From the NCBI GenBank assembly GCA_900073065.1, contig FJOG01000017.1, forward strand, positions 864,149 to 928,148: a stretch of DNA of 64,000 nucleotides. Direction: 5' to 3'. Position numbers and translations under genes: made by a program. This stretch comes from Phialocephala subalpina (taxonomy: Eukaryota > Ascomycota > Leotiomycetes > Helotiales > Mollisiaceae). Below the pieces are notes generated by a model that was not told the origin of the DNA, ran no database searches, and worked only from the letters and a program-made list of their open reading frames with translations. Of the stretch, positions 12,450-24,067 are shown in pieces (position 1 is the first letter of the stretch; every line of letters starts with the position of its first letter).

Positions 12450-15400
12450 ATGTCTTCAATCGCATCGATAGTTACCAGGACCGTCACCAAGACGGCATCT
12501 ACGTCGGCAGCCGCCAGTGCTTCCGCAGACCGTGCAACACCCCAGGGAGGAGTCCTCGAGGGCGGAAATCCGAGTCACTATGATCCCAAAAACCCGATCA
12601 TCCTGTTTATCATCCAGGCAAGTCTATTCACTGTTCCTCGTGGGCAGGTCGTACGTCCAGGTACCGCCACTGCGGAACTGCAAGTACCCTTCGGGGAATT
12701 CGGACAGTGTACCACAAGTTGCATATCATATTTGCAGATCTACAGAATTGGTGAATGACTAGGTCACCGTTCTCTGATCAACCTAATTATCTTCAAATTG
12801 TAATCATAAACTGCATGGGCGGAGGCTAACATGGCCTGCAGGCAGGAATTATTATCATCTTCTGCCGACTCCTACACTACCCACTTTCCAAGCTGCGACA
12901 GCCTCGTGTGATAGCAGAAGTTATTGGTGGAATCATACTCGGTCCCTCAGTCATGATGCGCATACCGGGTTTCCAGAATGCTATCTTCCCACAAACTTCA
13001 ATGGCTGGTTTGAGTTTGGTAGCCAACCTCGGGCTGATCCTCTTCCTGTTCTTGGTAGGGCTGGAAGTCAACATGCGACTATTCGTCTCCAATTGGCGCG
13101 TGGCTTTGAGTGTGGGTCTAGCTGGAATGATATTGCCCTTCGGCCTGGGTTGCGCTATTGCGTGGGGTCTCTACAATGAGTTCAGGACTGATCCAGGGAC
13201 CGTTCCAATTAGCTTTGGAGTCTACATGCTGTTCATCGGAACTGCGTTGTCGATCACGGCTTTCCCTGTACTCTGCCGAATTCTCACAGAGTTAAAGCTT
13301 CTCGGTACCCCCGTCGGAGTTACTGTACTTGCTGCAGGCGTTGGCAATGATGTGACCGGATGGATTCTTTTGGCACTCTGCGTTGCCTTAGTCAACAATG
13401 GTTCGGGAATTGTTGCGCTTTACGTACTCCTTGTGTGCTTGGGATGGATACTCCTTTTGGTCTACGCGATCCGTCCTGCTTTCATTTGGATACTACGCCG
13501 GAATGGGAGCTTACAGAATGGTCCAAGTCAGGGCATGGTTGCTCTCACGCTGCTTTTAACACTTACTTCAGCATGGTTTACAGGCATCATCGGAGTTCAT
13601 CCAATTTTTGGAGGTAGGTATTCATCATGATATTTAGCAAACCCTGCTAATACTATCTAGCTTTCCTCGTCGGTCTTATTTGCCCCCATGATGGGGGTTT
13701 CGCTATCAAACTCACAGAAAAGATAGAAGATCTTGTGTCTACTGTTTTCCTACCACTCTATTTTGCGCTTTCCGGCCTAGGTACCAATCTTGGGCTGCTT
13801 AACGATGGCATCACCTGGGCGTACGTTATTGGAGTTATCTCAGTCGCTTTTGCAGGAAAGATTATTGGTGGCACCTTAGCTGCCAGAGCCAACAAATTGG
13901 TATGGCGAGAGAGCTTCGCAATCGGTGCATTGATGAGTTGCAAAGGGCTCGTGGAGCTGATTGTTCTTGTGAGTATCCCTATATGAGCGCCAAACCCCGG
14001 TGTAGATCATAGACTGACCAAACAGAACATTGGGCTGCAAGCCAAAATCCTTTCAACAAGAACTTTTACCATTTTTGTTGTCATGGCTCTCGTCACAACA
14101 GTCTCGACCACACCACTCGTATCGTGGCTCTACCCTCCTGCCTACCAACAAAAACTCGATGCTTGGAAGAGAGGAGAGATTGATTGGGATGGAAATAGAT
14201 TGGCTCCTGAATCGGAGGGTGATAGTACTCCAGATCGACCCATCGAGAAATTCCAGACCAACGAGGTCAGACGGCTTCTGGTGTACCTCAGACTCGACAG
14301 TCTGCCTAGTCTCTTCACATTCATTGCGCTCCTCGGTGGAGATAGATCCTCTGTCTCAACGAAAGTCCACCGATCCAAGTCAGAACTTGAGACTGTACCT
14401 GAAGACGCGACAAGTTCTATTGCTGCTCTAGTTTCGAAACGCCCGCTTGAGGTCCACGGGCTTCGTATGTTGGAGTTGACGGAACGTACATCTTCAGTGA
14501 TGAAATCTTCAGAAGTCGACGAGTATACATACCGCGACCCAGTTGTGAATGCATTTAGGACATTTGCACAGCTCAACAACGTGGCAGTGTCTGGAGGTGT
14601 ATCCATCGTACCTGAAGGCTCCTACGCTGAAACATTGACAACTCAAGCACACGACCACTTCTCGGACCTTGTTTTGATCCCTTGGAGTGACACATCGGAA
14701 GATATCTACGGGCTGGATTCAGTTGCCAGCGGAGTTCAAGACAGTTTCATTCAAAAGACTCTCGAAACCGCTACTACCAACACAGCAGTCTTCTTCAACC
14801 GTGGCTTTGGTGGACAGGCAGGTGTCGAGTCTCGCACCCTCAGTCGTACTGTCAGCGGCGTGAGTCTACGCAGTAGAACCACTAGCCATGCACCAGTACC
14901 ACCGATCGTCGACCGAAGTCACCATGTCTACTTCCCATTCTTCGGCGGAGCGGATGATCGCGTGGCCCTTCGATTCGTGCTACAGCTCGCGCAAAACAGC
15001 AATATCACCGTTACGGTCATTCACTTCAACATGCCGATTCAGTCAGGAATCAAGAGACCTGCCTCCGCACACGTTGTTGAAGCGTCTTCGTTCCATGCTA
15101 GTTCATCCAAACTTGATATCACAGAGAGAGTCGATACAGAAGCTCTGTACCAAGGCGCCGCTCAAGATTCAGCTTTGTTACATACTCTTCGCGACTCCCT
15201 TCCAGTCGCGTTGACCAGCCGCGTTGTGTTCGTTGAAGTGGCAACCACGGCTGCAATTGATGACTGTCTCGCTCACGCAAGACAAGAGGTCGGACAGTCT
15301 CCGAGAAACGCAGGTGATCTGGTCGTTGTTGGCAGAGGACACCATGGTCGTATGACCGAGCTCTACGATGGTTCAGGTAACACGGAGATGAGAAAAACTT

Positions 15401-15489
15401 TGGGTGTTGTTGCTGAGACACTGATTACTGGTGGAGTCAGAGGAAGCGTACTAGTTATCCAGGCAGGTGGAAGAGGCCTTGAAGCTTGA
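12450..15489 (+). CDS. K+/H+ antiporter, Kha1-like (CPA2 family)
   Basis: Exons 12450-12617, 12842-13613, 13661-13968 and 14026-15489 give 903 aa. The first intron uses a GC donor (CAG|GCAAGT). Residues about 48-430 form the cation/proton exchanger domain with about 12 hydrophobic segments: FIIQAGIIIIFCRLLHYPLS, then RQPRVIAEVIGGIILGPSVM, the SLVANLGLILFLFLVGLE helix, ALSITAFPVLCRIL, and VGNDVTGW with the Asn-Asp pair typical of CPA2 exchangers. The last about 450 residues are a soluble cytosolic region, Ser/Thr-rich then folded, ending LVVVGRGHHGR...GSVLVIQAGGRG as in Kha1 homologs. By family it exchanges K+ for H+ across an internal (Golgi-type) membrane and contributes to pH and potassium homeostasis. 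The N-terminal extension is Ser/Ala-rich. No neighbour is functionally linked. Confidence 0.93.
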
Positions 15490-15753
15490 GATGAGTCTTA
15501 GACCATAATTCTGGTGCTGGCGTGGCCAGTGGCGTTTCTTTGGATTTGGAGTTGATGATACCTTCATTGGATTTTCTTCACTTTCGGGAGCATAACGCGT
15601 GATGCATAAATATCTCTTCTGAGAGATCCCATATTCGGGCTAGGATATGAATGGGGATGAGGAGTTTGATAGCATGAGCTGAGACGAATTAAGACCATTT
15701 GTTGCTTTGCCCTGCCATCTCTCAATCTTTGCCATAGTTGACAGATTGTTGTT

Positions 15754-16730
15754 GAATGTCCAAAATTGCTTCAATATTTATCTTTCTTTAAAGTCCTAAC
15801 TTTTGCGAATTCTCTACATATTTCCCCTACGTCCCGCCTCACGAAGAGAACCCTAGCTGTCCACTGTCCCAACAAAACACGCTCAAATATTTACATCGTT
15901 TCAAAGATTCAAAGTCATAGGCTATCCAATGTCCCCGCCCACCAAATTGTCTCCGATACCTGCTTCCCTTCTCTGCTTTGTTGCACGTCTCACTTTTTCC
16001 GAATGTCGCCGCAAAGACTCGCTCCTGAATGTCCCCCGCCTCCAAGTGACTGTCGCCGCTCTTCCGGATCTCACCGCTCCTCCCAATGTCTCCGCTCCTG
16101 GAAAGTCGCCGCTTTCCTCTTTGAACGTCCCCGCTCTTTTGAATGTCCCCGCTTCGATCATTTTACACAATGTTGCTGCTCCTACCGGCCTGCTCAAAGT
16201 GCCAGCCCAACTCAATGTCTCGTAAAATGGCATACTTTCGAATTAACAATATTATAGTACATTACTCCAAACATTTAGCGCATTTAAGAACTTTTGACTA
16301 CAAGAAGACCTCAATGTCTCCACTTCCTCCAATATCCGTTTCCTTGAATGTCGCCGCGTGTTCCAGATATCTCAACTCTCGCAACTCCTCTCACAACTCA
16401 GACAACTAGCCAATCACAAGCATCCAAATCGCCAGCCCGCAAACACCAGGCTTTGAATTTCTCACTCTCAAGCTCGGTTAACTACCAATAGAGGAAGATT
16501 TTACTTTACGCCCGTGGGATTTTCTCTTACGCCCGTGGGATTTTCTCTTTGGCCTCCAATTTTCAAATTCCTTGCCTATTTGAGCAGAGCGGGGAGCCTG
16601 GAGAGAGGCTCTGTCTTTGAAGTCCCCGTTTCTGTAGTGTCACCGTCTTCAGTGTCCCCGTCCTATCTCCGCTCTCACGAAGTCACCGCTTCGAATGTCA
16701 TTGCTGTCTTGAATGTCCCCGTCGGCTGCG
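15754..16730. repeat. Degenerate GAATGTCCCCGCT-type minisatellite
   Basis: At least a dozen imperfect copies of a 12-15 bp core, tgAATGTC(C/G)CCGCT, are scattered irregularly, near 15754, 15929, 16001, 16026, 16081, 16140, 16163, 16210, 16310, 16343, 16697 and 16713. Spacing ranges from about 15 to several hundred bases. A plus-strand frame through the dense part (15929-16225) repeats LNVPA/NVSAP, so the block could be a decayed repeat-protein gene or a non-coding minisatellite. Irregular spacing and intervening stops favour the second. Confidence 0.6.
16510..16551. repeat. Two exact tandem copies of a 21-bp unit
   Basis: The unit beginning acgcccgtgggattttctct is present at 16510-16530 and again at 16531-16551 without a mismatch. 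It sits inside the minisatellite region but is unrelated to the AATGTC core. It looks like a recent slippage duplication. Confidence 0.8.
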
Positions 16731-17499
16731 AAGTGCAACAAAGACTACCAACCTCTTTCACATTCTCAATTTCGCTCTTTGCCGTGGCTTGGTCTCATCC
16801 GGCGGGTTTGTTTGAAGTTTCGAACAAACTTATTCTCCAGCTTCGTTTCCATTCTTCACGGCGAAGTACTACTCGATCTTCATTGATATATCGTCGGGTG
16901 CTTTGGCACAATTCTTTCATTCGTCGCTTCCCTTTTCTGTTTCTCGAGAATCGACTTACTTTTGATCTAATAGAATGCAATTGCGCCTTCTGAGCTCAGT
17001 CGGAGTGATGACGCGGGCCTTTGTAGTAGTCGGGATTTTTGAGGAAGGCATGACGTAAGTGCGACAAGAAGTAGCCTTGCAGCTCTGTGAGGAAGGAGCA
17101 CCCAATACCAGCGTCCTCTAGCCCAAATATAACATAGAAAAGGAAGACAAGGTAGACCGTGATCCTCGCGCTTTTGGATCATACAGAATTTGTTAATATC
17201 AGACGAACGAGGGTAACAGCGACTTGGTGCTCGTAGTAGCTCAAGATACATGAGTAGAGCCTGCATTTGTTTTGATACATGGTACAAAAAGTAAAGGTCG
17301 TTGGTATCGTCACTCGTACTTTGAATGGAATGAACCATTGTGACATCTCTCCATCGTAGATGCCTTCCGCATGGACTGAGTCTTGAACCCGGGGTATCCG
17401 ACTTGGGCCAGCTTCAAGGAGAAATCGGAACTCTTTGAAGAAGGGACCACGAAACCAGTCCTATCCCACAAAGGCAACCCCTTTTGAGCCTGCTTCTCA

Positions 17500-19139
17500 C
17501 TACAACATCACCACCACCAAAACTGCACCCAACAATACCGCCACGAGGGCACCGCTTGCTCCAACCCTGCCCGCAGAACTCTTCTTCGTCGCGCTCGGCG
17601 TCGCCCCGGAACTTGTAGCAGTGCCTGTACTCGTCCTAGCCAACACATAAAGCTCCCCCGTAGCATCACTACTCACCCAAAGTCTCTCCTCACCATCAAC
17701 CGCCAATCCAACCGGTCTGAAACAGTTATCTGGACAGGCAGAATTATCTGCGTTAGCGAAGATGTCGGTTGTGCTGTTTGTGCTGTCTGAAGGGGCGGTG
17801 GGGGAGCCGGAGGAGAAGAGGAGGGAGGAGACTTTGTAGCCGATTGGGTTTGTGCGGTCCCTGGGGATTTAGTGAGTTTGGGGGAAGGGAAGGGAGCAAA
17901 GGAGGATGTACCAGGAGCCGTGGAAAGAGATGTAGGCCTCTGTTCCGTTGGGTAGGAATTTCATGTCTAGCGGCGCCATGTGGGCTTGGAATGTCAACCT
18001 TGGACTGACTCTCTTCGTTTGACATGTCGTATCGTTGGAAGTCGCGTTCTGATCTAGAGCGAACTGATCCCCAACTTTCAAGGTGCCTAGATCTGGGATA
18101 TTTGTATTCCAAACCGCAAAGCAAAGTGGGTAGCCATAGTTTCCTCCCTGGTTCTCTGTCGAAGCATTCAAGAAACCGTGGTAATTCATCTCTTCACCAG
18201 GATTGTTCTGACTATAGATAAATCAGTATGCGATTTGAAGCATGATTTGGGAGTCGAGGAGCTGAGGAGCCGGGAGGAGCCGAGTCCACAATACTCGCGA
18301 AGAGCTCGGCTCTCTATATCTCTTCAAACAAAGGGCATATTCTCACGTACTGGATATCAACCCCGGCACGGTCTATTTCATCCGCCGAATTTTCGACACT
18401 GTAAATTCCTCCTATTGTTGGCTCTTCTGCAACACCAACCGAGTTTCTCAATCCCCAGCCAAGTAATCTGCCTTGGGTATTGAAATCGTAAGGCGCGGAC
18501 GAACTGACATTGTTCAGATCGAAGGCCTTGATTTGTGAATGCCCGCTGCTGAGGAATTCGGCTTCGGTATCAATATTTGAGGTGCTGCCTCGGCTGACTA
18601 CTAGAATGCTGGGCTCTTTTTGAGACATCAAGAGTGTGCGCGTTGTGTGGTCGTCGTTGGTCATTCCAGTGACCAATGTCTGATTCGTATAGCTAACTGT
18701 TACTGCAGAGGCATCGTAGGACCAGGAGAAGACCGCTTCGGAGGAGGATGCGTAAAGGATTTTGCCATCGTTGGACAACGCGATGCCATGATTGAGCTGT
18801 GCGAGATCAGTATCTGCGAATGGGATCGTTGGGAGAGCCACTCACGGTCGGAGCATTGATCAAGGACGTCTTCTTCGACACATCCAAACACGTACTGCCG
18901 CCATCATCGAAAGCGAGATGTACAATACCAGAGCCCGCCTGCACAACTAGCAGATTGCCACTAGTATCAAATACAATGCCTCTCGGTTTACTCAAACTCG
19001 TCGCAACAAGCTGTGCTTGCCAGCCATCAGCAGTTAAAGGTGTAGCATAAGAAGGTTTGAGGTTGCAAGTCGCCGCCGAGACTGTCTTGAAGAAGACAGC
19101 TCCGAGAGCTGCATTGACGAGGCTGATGGAGAACTTCAT
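17500..19139 (-). CDS. Secreted, GPI-type sorbosone/glucose dehydrogenase-like beta-propeller protein
   Basis: Exons (minus) 19139-18846, 18796-18351, 18211-17912 and 17860-17500 give 466 aa. A signal peptide (MKFSISLVNAALGAVFFKTVSA) is followed by a soluble-quinoprotein-type beta-propeller: LSKPRGIVFD, LNHGIALSNDGKILYASS, a GWGLRNSVGV strand, NNPGEEMNYHGF, a GNYGYP...W block, and FLPNGTEAYISFHGSW near the end. The C-terminus is Ser/Thr-rich and ends in a hydrophobic tail (GALVAVLLGAVLVVVML), as in GPI-anchored proteins. Family members are annotated as L-sorbosone dehydrogenases or PQQ-type sugar oxidoreductases; the fungal substrate is generally unknown. The junction around DI(H)QNNPGEE could use either of two donor/acceptor pairs that keep the frame, giving a difference of about one residue. 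All other junctions are unambiguous. Confidence 0.85.
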
Positions 19140-20448
19140 GGTCAAGGCCGGTGAGATACAGTAAGATTCTAGTATCTTGTCTCCGTCAAAGAGAAGGACG
19201 CGACATGAAGAAGCGGGGAGACAAGGGAACGCGGCTTGGGACTTACAAATATCGAGTGCGACGTCGAAGGTGTCTTGGCGACGTTGCCGATTCCCTATCT
19301 TTCATCTCGTTTGACCCCGCACGCGCAAAGCTGCAGCCATGAGCATCACTGATAAAATGCCAGATAGAATGTCACTCTGTCTCAATTCCTCTAATCGTGT
19401 TGATACAATGTTCGTTGATCGTTCTATGTGTGGCTGAAACATGCTGAAATTGAGCTTGGATGCATTACAATGAGATCATTGAGGCTTGGCTTGGCGGAGT
19501 ATCAAATCGAGAAGGTGGCGGATGGAGAACCCCGCATCCTCACGTGAAATCTCGAAACCTTTCACCTCTAAGCGACCGAGACATCGATTGATGTAAATCT
19601 CTCGAGAAAAAGCATTCATGTAGCTGGTATCGCTAGCATAACACAACGCAGGAGCCACTTGGCGAAGATAGAATTGGTCTAGGTTAGGTTTAATTCGCAG
19701 AATATACACTTCATGAGCTGCCCAGAATGAGTATCACCAGTTTCACAATAGCGTCATGAGGAACAGAATAGTTGACAGCGTGAAGCCATAACTTCATATC
19801 TTGCATTCGTTCCGCTCATTCCATCTCACATTTCTCGTGTGCCTTTTTGTTTGGCTATCATCAGCGTCTGCCAGCCTCATAGCAAGCTCCAGCTTAGAAT
19901 CCACCGCACCTCCCCCAGCCTTCGTGTTTGCCTGTAGTACATCTTCGAGGCCCAGTTCGTACAAGGCCAATTTGCTTGGCAGAAGTCTCTTGTCTCCACG
20001 CCTAACAAAACAGTAATATACTTGTTACAAAAACCCCGCTCGTCCTTCTGGTCTCCCCTCTATACTAGAAAGACAAATGCAATGCTTCAATGCTTACTGG
20101 ACAATTCCGCCCTCGCATCAACCAAAGCAAACCCGAAAGAAAGAAAACAACGTGCAACCATTAACATAATTTTCGCTCTTTATTGATGCACCACACTTTT
20201 TCCATGCACCCCTGAATGACACAAACCAAGGCTGCAATTCTTTTGATGCTGAGAAGCATGCAATGACCGCCACCAACTGAACGACACGCTCCCAGATTTA
20301 TGCAGGACATGCATACAACGGAATTAAAAGTAGCAAAGCGCTTCATGCAGTAGCCGAAAGAAAACCGTCGCTATGCAGAAAAGGAAATAAAGACCACTAG
20401 GGTCTGCTCATGTACAAAAGAGATCCAGTATCCGGATCATCGAGACTA
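19140..20448. other. Intergenic region
   Basis: This contains the promoter side of the beta-propeller gene and the 3' side of the large Ser-rich gene (both minus). Short frames such as 19801-20016 plus begin with a hydrophobic stretch, but they lack supporting exons. No repeats or RNA genes are seen. Confidence 0.4.
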
Positions 20449-23400
20449 TCATACGACAGTCATCATATGCATGCGTTGACCTATACTTCGTGTAGGTGAT
20501 GCATCAATTGAGCCGCCGAGGATCGAGTTATTACTGTGGCTTCGGAGAAGATGTTTGGGCGGGCTAACACTGGGATCTGTGAAGACCCTAGTAAAGGCTG
20601 GACTCGAGTCTCGGTTTGGACTATTTTCAGGGCTCTGTGACCCATCGTGTTTGCGGATGACTTCGGCCAATGTGCGACTCAGTTGGCTAGCCTTGTTGAC
20701 AAGGTCTTTGAGACTGGTTGTATCGAACGGCATCTTGTCTGGAGACTGGCTTGCCAAATTCTGAAGAAGAGGATCAGAGGTCGACCGATGTTGGTGCATT
20801 GTTTCCATGACCGATCGAGCTGTATCAGAAGCGCTTCTAGCAATCGAATGGCGAGGTGATTTCGAGGGAGGTCGAAGATAGTCTCTGGCAGGGGGGTTGC
20901 TGATAATACCTGCGCCAAAGATGTCATCTTCTGGCGAGAATACAGACCGCCTCCGGACAGTATTACCATCGTAGATGAAACCCGTGGGCTTGCCGTGGCG
21001 GTTGAGCACCTCAATCGGAGCATCGGGCATGGAAACATCCTCAACATCAGGTCCACGTTCAAGAAATTTGTCCTCCGACATTTCTTGATCATGAACAATA
21101 GATGCTGGTGAATGAGGTGGCGATAAGGTGGGATCTTCCTCATCTGAAGCTGCTAAAGCGATGACACCTTCTGCTTCCTTCCAATGCGCTGCGTAAGGGC
21201 CATTGAGAAGCTTTCTCTCCTTTCCCTGTGATCGAAGTCTCTTGAGATCCTCTACAAGTAGGCAGAACTCTCGAATTTGTCCGACATGTCCCACCACGCT
21301 TGCTTGGCTGGCTTGGATTGCTAGAGGAACAAGCATTCCACTATTCTCCATTTTAGTATCGCTGGTTGCCCCATTGTCGTCCTCGTCATTATCGAACTCA
21401 AAATCTCCATCCCAGTCCTCGCTAACACCCTTGGCACCTAGACCCCAAGTACCAAATTTCGGCGTAAGCTTTGAATGATCGCGCTGGCCAGCAACGTCAG
21501 GCACGACAGGTACACTCTGACTCCTGATATGCAAAGCACTTGGACCTTTGCGACCTATTGTCCTCCCACCTCGGCCGTCAGCTAGATGCTTAACATGAGC
21601 GGTCTTTGGTCGTGGAGAATTTCCCATGAGATCAATCTTCTCAGCTGATGATGGCTCGGACCAATCGAAAAGATTACTCTTTGGGCGCTCTGAGGGTGCA
21701 GCAGGATTGCCATTCGTACTTCCACTATGCGTGACATCCGCCAAAGCCGCTCGGAAGCTAGGACTTACCTTCCGGGAATTAAGTGAGCTATTGGGTGGGG
21801 AGAGAGAATTGCTGATTTCCATATTCTCGTCGTCTTTTGTCCAGTCTTCATCCTCTTCGTCGTCATCCAATGAAAGTCGGCCAAACTCCTTGGTAGCGAG
21901 GCAGAAGCTTGGTGGGGATGACGGAAATCCTTCGTCGGATTCTATCGTAGTTCTTCGCACCGGTGTCTGGAATGTGTCTTCCTGCGAGGATCCAGCGGGT
22001 TTAACAGGCGTTGACATGCCCTCATCCTCCTCAACAATCCTGTTGCTTGCTTCTTGGAAACCACCACTCGCCAACATTTCATGAATCGAAAGTCTTTTAC
22101 TCTTCGCATGCCCGTTGAGGCTTGGAGGGGACTCGTCAAACATGGACTCCAATGGTGGATTGTGGGATCGGATGCTGCCCGTGGCGCCAGACCTTAACGA
22201 GTCGAACACTGTTTCACTTTGAAAATCCGTATCATCTTCATCGCCCGAAATGAAACCTCGAGTATCATTATCAGATTCGACGAGTGTAGAGGCGCGATCT
22301 GCAACCTCTGAAGTCCGAGGATTTTTCTGGTGAACAGAGCCAAAGTAAGTCGTAGATGCAGGGGATGGATGACCTGTGGACGATAGGGAAGTCGAAGTAG
22401 TATTAGTATGTGGTGGCATGGGAGAAGTTGGACTTCGTCGAGGAGCCGAGGAGGATGAAGAAGACAAGCCAAGCCGAGCTATATCCAAGTTGAAACTCGA
22501 TAGCCTAGAGAGTGGTGGCAAAGGCGAGGAACTGTTGCGGCTTCGAGATATAAAGTTCGTGGAAAATGGATCGCTGGGGGACGGATCCTCTGTCGGAGAA
22601 AGAGGTTGTTGCTGGAAGAGCTTCGGGTCCATAATGGTGCGTGGTCTGTGACTAGCTGATCCATGTGATGTTGTGATACCTCGAGAAGGCATAGTTGAAA
22701 TCGGAGCGCTTGAATGTCGGACTCCTCCACTTCTGTCTTCAGCGTTGCGTTTCTTGCCTCTTAGACTCCCTGATCTCGATATCCACGAACTTGGTGAGCC
22801 GAAATTGATAGACACTGATCGCCGTACACGCTTGTGCGGCTCTTCTACGCCCAATTCCGTAGTGGGCACTGTTTTCTCGTCAACATCTTCCAATTCATCA
22901 TCCCCAATCTCGAAGCTGTCATCATAGTACAATGTACTGTCAAGCTTTGACCTGGTGATCATTTCGGGCTTCATCAATGTTGGCTTCATGGCTTCGTCGG
23001 GTATAACTCTCCTCGAGGTCGACAGAATGTTATGTATGCCTCCATCGCTGCTCTTCCCCGATGTCCGTTCTTTCGAAAGTTTCGTTGGTCGAGCTTCAAA
23101 GTACACACGCCATGCATGTCGAGACTCTGGTGTGTTGACTTTGCTTGAAGGGGTAGCATGGACCCGAGTGGTGGTGGGGGTCTGGTGTACCGGCAGTGTC
23201 GTAACCATGGAGTCATCTCTAAACTGCTGTTGCAGGGTAACGGAACGTTGATGACTTGTAGCAGGTCGGCGAAGGGTGAGAACTTGCGATTTCGACCCGC
23301 CCGAGGCCGCGGGACCACTTGCTGTCCTCCCTGACGTAGCTCTTTTGACAAGTTTGTTGGGGGGCAATTGCGCAGGACTGCTACCTGGATTAGATAATAT

Positions 23401-24067
23401 CGGAACCGCCGAACCGTGTAAGTATGCCAGTGAAGGGGACTCGGGCCCAACAATGCTTGACCGCGGGCTGTTGTTGTGAGAATTTGGTATGGTAGAGAGC
23501 CTACGGATCCAGGACCCTCGAGACGAGACAGATTCCCTGCGGTGCTCCTCTTCAATATGCTCTCGGGGAGATGAGCTCTCCTCGTGCCTGAATATCGATA
23601 GTCTCCTCCTACTGCTGTGATTTGGTATCTCGACCCTTGTACTCGAAGCTCGATGTTGGAGGGTTGGGGGCGGAATAGGTGATGAGTCGGTCGGAGGTTG
23701 ATGATGATGACTAGAATCCAGTGTAATTACTGCCGTGGCTGGACGTGACGGTGGTGCCGAAGTGCCTCGATTATGAACGACAACATCTGCAACAAGGTCT
23801 CCAACTTTTCTCTTCTTCGACGAAGGGCGCTGTGGGGGTGAATGATCCGGCTTTCCTAAGACGAGCCCAGCTGCAGCGATTCCAACCGTGCTGGAAGCAA
23901 TAAGCTATGGTAGAAGTAGATGTCAGTATGTGTTTCGTACTTTTGAACTAAGAGCCCTAAGATTGCTGTGATGCAGGGAGACCAGCCAATATTTCCACCG
24001 AGTATAATGCTGCAAGACTCGTTAATTTGAACTACAGAACACTCACAGATGGCACCGTCGTCTTCAT
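20449..24067 (-). CDS. Large Ser/Pro-rich disordered protein with N-terminal hydrophobic segment
   Basis: The preferred model has exons (minus) 24067-24047 and 23904-20449, giving 1158 aa. Exon 1 encodes MKTTVPS; after the intron the chain continues LIASSTVGIAAAGLVLGK, a likely single membrane anchor or uncleaved signal. A basic SKKRK cluster and a very long Ser, Pro and acidic region follow, full of SP/TP sites as expected of a kinase substrate. Conserved-looking islands are RRSVSINFGSPSSWISRSGS (about residues 365-385), LFDWSEPSSAEKIDLMG, and KFGTWGLGAKGVSEDWDGDF; the C-terminus has LVNKASQLSRTLAEVIRKHD. The 142-nt intron contains a second acceptor/donor pair that could release a 23-codon in-frame exon (24019-23941 region), so two isoforms are possible. 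I do not recognise the family; filamentous fungi have uncharacterised proteins of this style. No in-frame ATG exists for about 230 codons after the intron, so the upstream start is needed. Confidence 0.72.

Larger units (their letters stand above)
15490..17499. other. Intergenic region with minisatellite-like repeats
   Basis: This lies between two convergent genes. It is occupied largely by a degenerate AATGTC(C/G)CCGCT-type repeat (15754-16730) and a 21-bp tandem duplication. Open frames of 88-163 codons here are by-products of the repeat; one reads as repeated LNVPA-like units. No independent gene is supported. Confidence 0.5.

Noticed and set aside
15922..16233. AGTFK-like repeat protein on the minus strand
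   Set aside because: It is the other-strand reading of the AATGTC minisatellite; both strands are open because of the repeat, so neither is called as a gene.
20449..24067. Identity as the cytokinesis regulator Byr4/Bfa1, suggested by the DWDGDF motif
   Set aside because: The N-terminus and overall architecture do not match what I know of that family; the motif alone is too weak.
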